From assembly GCA_025362615.1 (NCBI GenBank), contig JANYFQ010000719.1:1-19882 (forward strand): a stretch of 19,882 nt of DNA. The letters run 5' to 3'. The position numbers were made by a program, and so were the translations under genes. Each line of letters opens with the position of its first letter. Position 1 is the first letter of the stretch. This document shows positions 9,222-16,014 of the stretch, in pieces. A model generated the notes under the pieces. That model saw only the letters and a list, made by a program, of their open reading frames with translations. It made no database searches and was not told the origin of the DNA. Origin of the DNA: Hymenobacter sp. Lineage in GTDB: Bacteria; Bacteroidota; Bacteroidia; Cytophagales; Hymenobacteraceae.

Positions 9222-9302
9222 GCGTAAGTAGCGCGGGTTTTCAACCCGCGCCGTTCAATCGTTGTTGTACGCCACTTACGCGCGGGTTGAAAACCCGCGT
9301 TA
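9222..9302. repeat. REPIN-like pair of inverted REP palindromes
   Basis: Two GC-rich palindromes lie about 30 bases apart. The first (9231-9251) has a 9-bp stem GCGCGGGTT/AACCCGCGC with loop TTC. The second (9281-9299) has an 8-bp stem CGCGGGTT/AACCCGCG with loop GAA, that is, the same unit in reverse orientation. Flanking GCGTAAGT (9222-9229) and ACTTACGC (9274-9281) are also exact reverse complements. Two REP units facing each other are the hallmark of REPINs mobilised by RAYT (IS200-like Y1) transposases; none is encoded in this window. It lies between two divergent genes. Confidence 0.75.
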
Positions 9303-9363
9303 CGGCCGAGCACAACAAAAGTCGTAGCTTGCCCGCACATTTCATCCTTTCTTTTTTTCTTAC

Positions 9364-10101
9364 ATGGAAGATTCGCAATTCTCTGGCCGCCGCTATCCCC
9401 AGGTAAGCGCCCGGCAACTTACGCCCGAGGATGCTGCCCGCATCCAAGCCCAGTTCATGACCCGCGTTTATGGCTGGATGTTCGCCGCCCTGCTCATCAC
9501 CGGCGGTGTGGCGCTGTTCGCCTCCACTTCCGAAGCCCTGATGGCGGCTGTTTTCGGCAACCGCCTGATTTTCTTCGGCCTCATCATCGCCGAGTTGATT
9601 ATCGTCGGTTTTCTGTCGGCCAAAGCCCTCGAATGGAGTACGCCGATGGTAACGGCAGCGTTCATCGGTTATTCGGTGCTCAACGGTCTCACCCTGAGTG
9701 TGATATTTCTGGTTTATACGTCCAGCTCCATCGCCTCCACGTTCTTTATTTCCGCCCTTACTTTTGGGGTGATGTCGCTCTACGGCTACGTTACCAAGGC
9801 CGACCTTTCGCGCTGGGGCAACCTGCTGTTTATGGGGCTGATAGGTATCGTGATTGCTTCGGTAGTCAATATGTTCTGGCAGAACTCGGTGCTGTCGATG
9901 ATTGTGTCTTACATCGGCGTGTTACTTTTTGTAGCCCTCACCGCCTACGACACGCAAAAGGTTAAGCAGTATGCTTTTATCGGTGTCGCCGAAGGCGAAC
10001 AGGCCGACCACGGCGCTTCGGTATTGGGCGCTTTGACGCTGTATCTCGACTTCATCAACCTGTTCCTGTTCATGCTGCGGATTTTTGGCAACCGCCGATA
10101 A
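9364..10101 (+). CDS. Bax inhibitor-1/YccA family membrane protein
   Basis: 245 residues, the normal length for bacterial BI-1/YccA (TMBIM) proteins, with an N-terminal cytosolic part (QLTPEDAARIQAQFMTRVYGWMFAALL) leading into about seven transmembrane helices. The family pattern is clear in NGLTLSVIFLVYTSSSIASTFFISALTFGVMSLYG, the central conserved block, and in ALTAYDTQKVKQ near the C-terminal end, whose Asp belongs to the di-aspartyl pH sensor described for this family. In other bacteria members act as Ca2+-leak channels or modulate the FtsH protease; which applies here is not determinable. The gene is alone on the plus strand and is closed by the hairpin at 10154-10190. Confidence 0.93.
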   Translation: MEDSQFSGRRYPQVSARQLTPEDAARIQAQFMTRVYGWMFAALLITGGVALFASTSEALMAAVFGNRLIFFGLIIAELIIVGFLSAKALEWSTPMVTAAFIGYSVLNGLTLSVIFLVYTSSSIASTFFISALTFGVMSLYGYVTKADLSRWGNLLFMGLIGIVIASVVNMFWQNSVLSMIVSYIGVLLFVALTAYDTQKVKQYAFIGVAEGEQADHGASVLGALTLYLDFINLFLFMLRIFGNRR

Positions 10102-10153
10102 TTAGTCTTGAGGTGAACGGTTTTTGGTTGTTCCTTTAAAAGTTTCAGACGCA

Positions 10154-10190
10154 AAAAGGTCCCGGTCGTTCACTACGGTCGGGACCTTTT
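10154..10190. terminator. Bidirectional terminator between BI-1 and ABC ATPase genes
   Basis: AAAAGGTCCCG (10154-10164) pairs perfectly with CGGGACCTTTT (10180-10190) around a 15-base loop. The A-run on one side and T-run on the other let the stem work for both converging genes. It starts 53 bases after the BI-1 stop and ends 20 bases before the ATPase stop. Confidence 0.88.
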
Positions 10191-10209
10191 GATTGCGCTA
10201 TTTGCGTCT

Positions 10210-11034
10210 TTACACCTTTCGGATTTCATCCTTCAAGTGCTGCACCAGCTGCACAAACTCCGGCACCGCATCAACGCCCGGCCGCCAGGCCAGGCCCATG
10301 TCGGCCAGGTTATACTGGTGTTCTTTGGTGATGGTGGCACCCGGCAGGAGTTGGCCGGCAGCGTCGCGTTCGGGGGCCAGCAGCCAGAGCGTGTCGGAGA
10401 TGGAAGTCGTCGTCACCAAATCGTGCGACACCACGACGACGGTGTTTAGCTCGTCGAGCGTCGTGACTTCGATGATGATTTTTTTCACTTCGTCAATCAT
10501 CGCCACGTCGAGGCCCGAGAAAGGTTCGTCGAGGATGATAAGGTGTTCGGAGCAAAGGAGTTGTTGGGCGATGGCCGCCCGCTGGCGCTGCCCGCCCGAA
10601 AGCATGGCCGGGTACTTGCGCCGGTGCGGGGCCAGCCCAAACCGCTCCAGGTAGGTTTCGACGCGGGCTTTGGCCTCGGCGGGAGCGTGCTTGCGGGCGG
10701 CGGCCACGAGCAGGTTGTCGAAAAGGGTGCGGTGGTCGAAAAGCGGGTAGCGCTGCTGCACGAAGCCCACGTCGCCGGGCACCACGGGCCGCAACGGGTT
10801 GCCGACCTGCACCGTTCCGGTACTTGGCGGCAGCAGCCCGGCAATGATGCGGCAAAGCACCGATTTGCCAATGCCCGAGCGCCCGTAAAACCCCACTACC
10901 TGCCCCTGCTGTACGCCGGGGCGCTTCACGTCCAGCACATCGAGGCTGATGTCGCGCAGAACGACCTCGCCGTCGAACTGCTGCGAAATGTTTCGCAACG
11001 CCAGCAGCGGCTCGTGGTAGGTGTGGTTGGGCAT
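10210..11034 (-). CDS. ABC transporter ATPase, SsuB/TauB-like
   Basis: 274 residues, the ATP-hydrolysing subunit of an importer. Motifs: Walker A GRSGIGKS (51-58), Q-loop in VGFVQQRYPLF, signature LSGGQRQRAAIAQQ, Walker B LIILDEPFSGLD and switch His in VVVVSHD. Overall it resembles the nitrate/sulfonate/taurine branch (SsuB, TauB, NrtD), but it has a 10-residue insertion before Walker A (LDVKRPGVQQ) and a C-terminal extension after the usual end of the domain (about 230-274). Its ATG overlaps the permease stop by one base (TAATG on the minus strand), so translation is probably coupled. Last gene of the five-gene cluster, closed by the bidirectional hairpin. Confidence 0.9.
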   Translation of the reverse strand: MPNHTYHEPLLALRNISQQFDGEVVLRDISLDVLDVKRPGVQQGQVVGFYGRSGIGKSVLCRIIAGLLPPSTGTVQVGNPLRPVVPGDVGFVQQRYPLFDHRTLFDNLLVAAARKHAPAEAKARVETYLERFGLAPHRRKYPAMLSGGQRQRAAIAQQLLCSEHLIILDEPFSGLDVAMIDEVKKIIIEVTTLDELNTVVVVSHDLVTTTSISDTLWLLAPERDAAGQLLPGATITKEHQYNLADMGLAWRPGVDAVPEFVQLVQHLKDEIRKV

Positions 11035-11813
11035 TACTTGGCGGCTTTGAGGGCGGCGTACGGAAAAAACAGGCGGCGCAGGTACTCAAACACGAAATCC
11101 TGCAACGCGCCGGTAAGCAAAATTACAATTTGAATGGCCACCACGCCCGCTAGATGCAGGTAGCGGTTCTGCTTGTAGAGCAGCAGCCCGATGCCGCCTT
11201 CCGATTGGTAAAGGGTTTCGACCAGCGTTATCATGGTCCAGATGATGGCGAAGTTTTGGCGCACAACTTCCAGCATATCATCGAGTTTGCCCAGTACCAC
11301 CACTTCCCAGAAGCACTGCCATTCGTTGAGGCCCAGGGTGCGGGCGTGGTCCATTTCCTCCTGCGTGGTGGTGAGGATGACGCTCGTCATGCCCGTGACG
11401 AGGTACACGGTGGCCCCGAAAATGAGCACCGAGAGCTTCACCTGATGCCCCGAACTGAGCATGAGCGCCATGAAAAACGTGAGGCCGGTGAGCGTGAGGT
11501 AGCGCATCTTGCTGGCCGCGTAAGCCAGCGGCCGGAAAAACGGCAGCGCCGTGAGGTACGACAGTGCCAGGGCCAGCACCGTGGCAATGCCCAGCGCCGC
11601 GAGCGCCGTTGTGAGGCTGGCCCACAGCTCCTGAATCAGCCCCTGCGTCGTCACCAAGTCCCGAAAGGCCTTGCCGACTTCGCCCAGCGTCGGAAAAAGC
11701 TGCAACGGGTAGAACAGCCACAGCAGCAGCAACACCAGCACCTGGCCCGCCACCATCGCGTAAAACACCGAGGTTTTGGGCCGGGCGTTGGGCGTGAAAA
11801 GTTGTTTCAGCAT
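11034..11813 (-). CDS. ABC transporter permease, SsuC/TauC-like
   Basis: 259 residues with about six transmembrane helices. The binding-protein-dependent transport (BPD_transp_1) loop is visible as EEMDHARTLGLNEWQCFWEV, the EAA-like loop that docks on the ATPase. The first helix is followed by FPTLGEVGKAFRDLV, typical of the nitrate/sulfonate/taurine permeases. It is probably the homodimeric inner-membrane channel of an importer, fed by the upstream substrate-binding/OmpA fusion and driven by the overlapping ATPase gene. The ligand is not predictable: this branch covers nitrate, sulfonates, thiamine precursors and others. The 165-base gap to the upstream gene contains a long inverted repeat that may influence expression of this gene relative to the binding protein. 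Confidence 0.9.
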   Translation of the reverse strand: MLKQLFTPNARPKTSVFYAMVAGQVLVLLLLWLFYPLQLFPTLGEVGKAFRDLVTTQGLIQELWASLTTALAALGIATVLALALSYLTALPFFRPLAYAASKMRYLTLTGLTFFMALMLSSGHQVKLSVLIFGATVYLVTGMTSVILTTTQEEMDHARTLGLNEWQCFWEVVVLGKLDDMLEVVRQNFAIIWTMITLVETLYQSEGGIGLLLYKQNRYLHLAGVVAIQIVILLTGALQDFVFEYLRRLFFPYAALKAAK

Positions 11814-11851
11814 TTAGGATGGATGATTTTGACACAATAAGTACCTTGGGT

Positions 11852-11966
11852 ACAATGAGTGAATGAGTGAGTGAGTGAATGAGTAAATTAATAGTTGGCA
11901 ATGCTTCGCCTCGCGTCACCGAACCATTAACTCACTCATTCGCTCATTCACTCATTCACTCATTGT
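11852..11966. repeat. Long inverted repeat of GAATGAGT words (45-bp arms)
   Basis: Left arm 11852-11896 and right arm 11922-11966 each span 45 bases, and 40 of 45 positions match when one is reverse complemented. All five differences are transitions. Both arms start with ACAATGAGTGAATGAG and end in TTAAT(A/G)GTT, enclosing a 25-base loop that contains GCTTCGCC. Each arm is itself a near-tandem run of GAATGAGT and GAGT words. In the minus-strand transcript it would form a very long hairpin between the binding-protein stop and the permease start. Confidence 0.92.
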
Positions 11967-11978
11967 ATTCACTGCTGC

Positions 11979-13757
11979 TCAATTGCCCAGCATGATTTCT
12001 ACGCGCCGGTTTTTGGCTTTGCCGGGCAGGGTTTGGTTGCTGGCCACCGGCTCGCTCGACCCATGGGCGTACACCTGTACGCGACCTTCGGGGAAGGCGC
12101 TGCTGCTTTTGCGCTCCAGCCACTGGCGCACGGCCATGGCGCGGTCTTCGGAAAGCTGCTGGTTCCGGTTCACGTCGCCGGTGGCATCGGTGTGGCCGTG
12201 AATGGCAACTTTCAGGCTGCCAGCCACCACCAGGTCGTCGAAGAGGGTGTTTAGCTCGCGTTCGGCGGTGGGGGTGAAGGTGCTTTGGCCGGAGTTGAAC
12301 TCAATGTTCCAGGCGCGTTTGCTCACGTTGCGACGAATTTCGTCGCCGGCGGCGAATTTCTGCTGGTCGGCCGGGGCCACTACTTTGCCTTTGTAACGGG
12401 CTTGCATAGTGCGGAGCAGCGTCAGGTCGAGCATTTGGTCGAGGGGCACGTAGGTGGGCAACTCCTTGGGGTAGAGCTTGCTCTGCACGTCGCCGAAGGC
12501 TTTGTACACCGAGGCGTACACGTTGGTGCCGCCGTCGTTGAGGCCAAACAGGGCCTGGTTATCGGAGTAGTTGAAGGCTTTGGAGCCGCCCAGTTCCACC
12601 ACGTCGCCGTTGCGGTCGGCCTCGCTCACGCCTTTGTAGTAGCGCAGCCAGTAGGCACCGTCCTTGTCTTTGTCGCCGTACACGGCGGCCGAAATGTCGG
12701 CGGCTTTGGCCAGGGCGGCGGGGTGGCTTTTCACCTGGTCGCCAGCCACGGCATAGGCCGTCATGATGCCCTCAACTTCCTTTTGGTGCGCGTCATACCA
12801 ACGCTTGGTTGTGACCATGATGTTGGGCATCTGGTTCGAGTATTCGCGGGTCGAAACGATGCTCACGAGGCCGCCCTTTTGCTTGGCGATGTTCACGTCG
12901 CCGGGGGTCCAGGTAGCCACGGCATCGGCGGGCACGTCCACCTTCACGCCGGTGTTTTTGCCGTCCACGATTTTGTCGCGGCTTTCGGGCTTGCCGAGGA
13001 TGTACTTTTCGGCAGCTACCAGAAAGTCGCTGGCCGCCATGAAGTTTACGGCCTGTGGGTCGTAGGTAGTTTCGTCGGGATTGACCTTCAGGCCGTTGTC
13101 GGCGCACCACTTCAGGGCGATGTTCTGGTCGCCGTCGCGCAGGTAGCAGGCGATGGTTTTGCCGAGGGCGGCGCGGGGGTTGTCCTGCCACTCTTTTGGC
13201 CCCATCAGCTTGTCTTCGCCGAAGGATTTACCCACCGAGTACGGGATGATTTGCAGTTGCGTACCGGCTTTTTTAAGCTGCTCCTGCACCGCCGAGAAGC
13301 CGGGCAATCCGTCGCCCATGATGCTCACAATCAGGCCCGGTGTGCTGGGATTGGCCGCGAGGTCGGCGGCGTTTTTCACTAGGTCGGCCTGCATTTTCGA
13401 CACGTCGTCCTGCCGCACGATTTGCATATTCACGCCGTTGGCGGCCATCGCCGAGCCTTCGGTGGTTTGGGCGCCGCCGTTGGCCAGCATCCCGGCCATT
13501 TGGCTGTTCCAGGCCATTACTTCCCAGGTGACGGGGGTGCCGGTGCCCGCCGCCGTGCTGCCCGGCAGGGCTGCCAGCGGAGCCACCGCCGTTGCGCCCG
13601 TGCTGCCCGAGGCGGCGGGCAACTCGATGGAGCCAAGCAACACCGATTCAGTAGCCGCCTTCTTGAAAAGCAAATTGCTGGACGTGAGTTTGTTGATGCC
13701 GAAGTACAAGCCCACCAGCACCAGTAGGGCAATTACAATTTTACCACGAGTTGTCAT
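11979..13757 (-). CDS. Membrane-anchored ABC substrate-binding domain fused to OmpA domain
   Basis: 592 residues from the ATG at 13757. An N-terminal anchor helix (about 5-22, IVIALLVLVGLYFGINKL) lacks a lipobox Cys and an obvious cleavage site. An Ala/Gly/Thr-rich linker (about 30-75) follows. Then comes a periplasmic binding-protein domain (about 75-470) of the NMT1/SsuA or phosphate-binding-like type, starting VTWEVMAWNSQMAG. The C-terminal 113 residues (480-592) are an OmpA-type peptidoglycan-binding domain: HGHTDATG with Asp524, QQLSEDRA with Arg539 (15 residues apart, as in OmpA Asp271/Arg286 that bind diaminopimelate), and NRRVEI near the end. The frame is open up to 13880, but the added 41 residues are Lys/Arg-rich repeat sequence and precede the anchor, so the internal ATG is preferred. 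It probably feeds the permease and ATPase encoded just downstream. The ligand is unknown. Confidence 0.88.
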   Translation of the reverse strand: MTTRGKIVIALLVLVGLYFGINKLTSSNLLFKKAATESVLLGSIELPAASGSTGATAVAPLAALPGSTAAGTGTPVTWEVMAWNSQMAGMLANGGAQTTEGSAMAANGVNMQIVRQDDVSKMQADLVKNAADLAANPSTPGLIVSIMGDGLPGFSAVQEQLKKAGTQLQIIPYSVGKSFGEDKLMGPKEWQDNPRAALGKTIACYLRDGDQNIALKWCADNGLKVNPDETTYDPQAVNFMAASDFLVAAEKYILGKPESRDKIVDGKNTGVKVDVPADAVATWTPGDVNIAKQKGGLVSIVSTREYSNQMPNIMVTTKRWYDAHQKEVEGIMTAYAVAGDQVKSHPAALAKAADISAAVYGDKDKDGAYWLRYYKGVSEADRNGDVVELGGSKAFNYSDNQALFGLNDGGTNVYASVYKAFGDVQSKLYPKELPTYVPLDQMLDLTLLRTMQARYKGKVVAPADQQKFAAGDEIRRNVSKRAWNIEFNSGQSTFTPTAERELNTLFDDLVVAGSLKVAIHGHTDATGDVNRNQQLSEDRAMAVRQWLERKSSSAFPEGRVQVYAHGSSEPVASNQTLPGKAKNRRVEIMLGN

Positions 13758-13812
13758 GGAGAAGAGGAAAAAAGTGAGTGCGCGGCGAGTGGCTGCGCGG
13801 GAGTGAGGAAAA

Positions 13813-13977
13813 GTTTCTCGTTTCTTGTTTTTCGTTTCTCGTTTTTTTATTTCTTGTCGAAGTCGTTCAAGTCGTTTCAAACGACTCGTCTTATTTGAAC
13901 TTGTTTATCCAAAAATTCCCGGCGAAGCCTTGAACAAGCAACAAGCAACAAGCAACAAGCAACAAGCAACAAGAAAC
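13813..13977. repeat. Inverted word arrays with (CAACAAG)n tandem run
   Basis: Right part 13932-13973: one GAACAAG plus five perfect CAACAAG heptamers, then AAACC. Left part 13813-13856: degenerate GTTTCTCG/GTTTCTTG words, which are the reverse complement of the same theme (the right array reads GGTTTCTTGTTGCTTG). Between them sits a perfect 17-base palindrome, AGTCGTTTCAAACGACT (13870-13886). The block fills the 221-base spacer between the PspA-like gene and the binding-protein/OmpA gene, ending just before the PspA-like stop codon. The heptamer run is too short and spacer-free to be a CRISPR. Confidence 0.85.
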
Positions 13978-13978
13978 C

Positions 13979-14974
13979 CTATTCCAGCAGCTTGCCGTAA
14001 GCGTCGTCGGTGGCCCTAACGGTTTGGCTGGTCGTCATTTTCACGCGGGGTTCCTGCTCGATGATGGCGTTGAACTCGCCCTTTTGGTACTTGTCGAGCA
14101 GGCGTTGGCCCTTCTCGCTCATCACGCCGTTTTGGATGTCCATCTCCTTGACGAACTCCTGCGAGTAGCGCATGGCCTGCTTGATTTGGCCGAGTTGGGC
14201 GGCCATGTCCTGGGCCACGCGGTCGGTGGCGAGGTCGAAGAAATACTTTTTGTCGGGGTCGCCGCGCAGCACGTTCATGGCCGCCCGCATCCCCGAGGAA
14301 GTACGCTTAACCAGCTCATACTCATCTTTCAGCAAGCCCACTTTAAATTTAGAGTTGTCAATTTGGCGCAGGGCGGCTTTCAGAATCTGGCGCATCACCA
14401 GGCTCACGTTGGCCGTGGTGGTGGCCATCGGGGTGAGGCGGCGGTTGTAGTCTTCGAGCTGGGCGGCGCGGCTGGCGTAGCTCTCGGCCGAGTCCTTTTC
14501 GCCCTGGCGCACCGCCGAATCGGCCAGCGACAAGTACTCCTGCATCTGGGTGACGTTGGCGGCCATCTTGCGCTTCACCAGCTCGCTCGCGCCCTCAATG
14601 TGGCCCACTTCGACCTCCATGTTGCGGGCCTCCTTCTCGGTGTTGCCGATGTAATCTTCCATGATGCCGATGGGGTCGGTATTGACGAAAATGCCGGCCG
14701 CCGTGCGAAAAATCCGCTGCCCCAGGTACCACAAACCGGCCTTGATGCGCTTGTTGGTGGCAATGATGAACATCAGGCCCAGCACACCCAGGCCAATGCC
14801 GAGCTTGATGCTGTCGAACACAATATCAACCAGATAAGGCAAAATCTGGCCCCAGAAATAAATGCCCATGCCCGCCAACAGGCCCACGAAGGCCCAGGCT
14901 GCTACTTTTTCAGGCTTTTGCCACGACGGCAGGTCATCGCCGGGCCGGGGGGCATCGAGTAAGGAAGTTGTCAT
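13979..14974 (-). CDS. Two-TM protein with PspA/IM30-like helical body
   Basis: 331 residues. A polar N-terminus is followed by two transmembrane helices (about 24-42 and 56-73), then a long charged helical region (99-300) with no other hydrophobic segment. From DPIGIMEDYIGNTEKEARNM (100-119) through the Lys/Arg/Glu/Gln-rich helices and AVRQGEKDSAESYASRAAQLEDY (154-176), spacing and pattern resemble PspA/IM30 proteins. PspA has DPQKL... followed by a hairpin and an E.LAR.AL-type segment after it. PspA and Vipp1 are ESCRT-III relatives that coat and repair the inner membrane. The resemblance is my reading by eye, not a computed hit; if right, this is a membrane-anchored variant. The sequence RGDPDKKYFFDLATDRVAQDMAAQLGQIKQAM (238-268) is another strongly helical part. 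Second gene of the five-gene cluster. Confidence 0.7.
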   Translation of the reverse strand: MTTSLLDAPRPGDDLPSWQKPEKVAAWAFVGLLAGMGIYFWGQILPYLVDIVFDSIKLGIGLGVLGLMFIIATNKRIKAGLWYLGQRIFRTAAGIFVNTDPIGIMEDYIGNTEKEARNMEVEVGHIEGASELVKRKMAANVTQMQEYLSLADSAVRQGEKDSAESYASRAAQLEDYNRRLTPMATTTANVSLVMRQILKAALRQIDNSKFKVGLLKDEYELVKRTSSGMRAAMNVLRGDPDKKYFFDLATDRVAQDMAAQLGQIKQAMRYSQEFVKEMDIQNGVMSEKGQRLLDKYQKGEFNAIIEQEPRVKMTTSQTVRATDDAYGKLLE

Positions 14975-14976
14975 GA

Positions 14977-15101
14977 TGCTTAGTGCTTGGTGTTTGATGC
15001 CTGGTGCTTAGTGCCTAGTGCCTGTTGCTGGGTACTCGGTGTTGGGTGCTCGGACGGTGAAGTTAAATCCTGTTCCCAAGCACTGAGCACTGAGCACCTA
15101 C
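14977..15101. repeat. Inverted AGTGCTT-type word arrays
   Basis: Left run (14977-15052): about ten degenerate seven-base words such as AGTGCTT, GGTGTTT, GGTGCTT and AGTGCCT. Right run (15077-15101): CAAGCACTGAGCACTGAGCA, which reverse complemented reads as AGTGCTC/AGTGCTT words. The right run overlaps the stop codon of the upstream coiled-coil gene. The element fills the 123-base spacer to the PspA-like gene start. Confidence 0.75.
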
Positions 15102-15784
15102 TTGCCAGTAACGCTCAAAAATGTTTCGGCGGCCCGGCGGTGGGCCTGCAAATCGGCCAGGGCGGCGGCGTTGGCCAGTTCGTAGCTGCCGAGGGCGGCC
15201 TGGGTTTTCTGGCGTTCTTCGGCCAGTTTTTGCTGGGTCAGCAGCAGTTCCTGCTGCTTGGCTTGCAGTTGCTGGCTGAGGCTGGCGAGGTCGGCGGCGA
15301 GCTGCTTTTCCTGGCTGGTAAGCTGGGCAATGGGGCCGGGGTTGGCGGCGGGTGTTTCGCCCATTTTCTCGCGGTGGCGGGCTTCTACCTTGGCCCGGTC
15401 GGCCACAAGGGCTTGCTCGAACTGGGCGGCCGAAGCCAGCAGCGCGGGCACGGTGCCGCCGTTCACGGCCGAGAAGGCGTTGTAGGCGGTTTGGTAGAGC
15501 AGGGGGCCGCTCATGCCGGCGGCGGCCATGCTTTTCACCATTTTGAGGTAGGCCCCGAAGTCCTTGTTGTCGCCGGCCAGCAGGCTGGTAATGTGGTCGA
15601 GGTGGCGCTGTTCGGCCACCAGCACAGGCGCGGCGGCGGGCACCTGGAAGGCAGCAGGGGCGGGGCCGCCCGGCAAGGCCGGGCGCGGGGCGGCCGAGGG
15701 TTGGGCGTTGGCCGCATTTTCCCCTTCTTCCGAATCAACAAAAAAATCTTTCGCAGCTTGGGCGATGTTCTCGAAAATTGGCAT
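15098..15784 (-). CDS. Coiled-coil protein with PspA-like amphipathic N-terminus (unknown function)
   Basis: 228 residues from the ATG at 15784. The reading frame extends 11 codons further upstream, but those codons overlap the promoter. No known domain is recognised. The N-terminus MPIFENIAQAAKDFF would form an amphipathic helix and recalls the MGIFSRFADI start of PspA, which binds membranes. Residues about 24-55 are an Ala/Pro-rich linker. A helical domain (about 58-140) contains EQRHLDHITSLLAGDNKDFG and the YNAFSAVNGG segment. From about 145 to 205 a Gln/Leu/Lys-rich coiled coil is plain (SLSQQLQAKQQELLLTQQKL). There is no signal peptide or TM segment, so it is cytoplasmic or peripheral at the membrane. 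First gene of the five-gene cluster; I infer it works with the PspA-like protein encoded next. Function is not known. Confidence 0.75.
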   Translation of the reverse strand: MPIFENIAQAAKDFFVDSEEGENAANAQPSAAPRPALPGGPAPAAFQVPAAAPVLVAEQRHLDHITSLLAGDNKDFGAYLKMVKSMAAAGMSGPLLYQTAYNAFSAVNGGTVPALLASAAQFEQALVADRAKVEARHREKMGETPAANPGPIAQLTSQEKQLAADLASLSQQLQAKQQELLLTQQKLAEERQKTQAALGSYELANAAALADLQAHRRAAETFLSVTGK

Positions 15785-15808
15785 TGAAAACGAAGTGACG
15801 CGGTGAAA

Positions 15809-15840
15809 CAAAGGCAACCGGCGGCGGCGGGTCGGCCCAA
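15809..15840 (-). promoter_or_regulatory. Putative Bacteroidota-type promoter of the five-gene cluster
   Basis: Read on the minus strand, TTG (15838-15840) is followed after 21 bases by TGCCTTTG (15809-15816), a 7-of-8 match to the -7 box TAnnTTTG at the expected distance from the -33 TTG. Transcription would start near 15802, about 18 bases before the ATG of the coiled-coil gene. No Shine-Dalgarno is seen, as usual in the phylum. Confidence 0.6.
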
Positions 15841-15937
15841 TTCGGGGGGTTACAACGCCGGGGTATTAATTAAGAGTGGCCGGCGGCCCGAGTGGCCTTC
15901 AGTCAATCAAAGGTAAACGGATTTGGAAATCACCCGC

Positions 15938-15974
15938 AAAAAAACACCCCGCCGCATGGAAATACGACGGGGTG
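15938..15974 (-). terminator. Intrinsic terminator of the M61 peptidase gene
   Basis: CACCCCGCCG (15945-15954) and CGACGGGGTG (15965-15974) form a 10-bp stem with one mismatch. On the minus strand the stem is followed by T7 (15938-15944). It lies about 150 bases after the M61 stop codon, with the dispersed repeat in between, and upstream of the cluster promoter. Confidence 0.8.
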
Positions 15975-16014
15975 GGGGCTGTTCCTGGTTGGTGGTTTTT
16001 TGTTCTGCTAGCTG

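Noticed and set aside
9226..9445. Small proteins read through the palindromes (GFQPA and LKTR phrases)
   Set aside because: These are translations of the REP-like repeat, not genes.
12285..13382. 365-codon open frame antisense to the binding-protein/OmpA gene
   Set aside because: Shadow of a well-supported gene; no family motifs, and the composition is that of a reverse-strand frame.
11979..13757. Specific assignment as a phosphate-binding protein (PstS)
   Set aside because: No phosphate-loop motif was seen and no pstC, pstA, pstB or phoU neighbour exists; the permease and ATPase resemble the sulfonate/nitrate branch. The ligand is left open.
13758..13880. N-terminal extension of the binding-protein/OmpA protein
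   Set aside because: The extra residues are Lys/Arg-rich translation of a repeat array and would precede the anchor helix; the ATG at 13757 fits better.
13932..13977. CRISPR array
   Set aside because: Units are 7 bases in direct tandem with no spacers, and no cas gene is present.
14024..14962. 312-codon open frame antisense to the PspA-like gene
   Set aside because: Same shadow pattern, rich in His, Gly and Val; the sense frame has TM helices and ordered helical structure instead.
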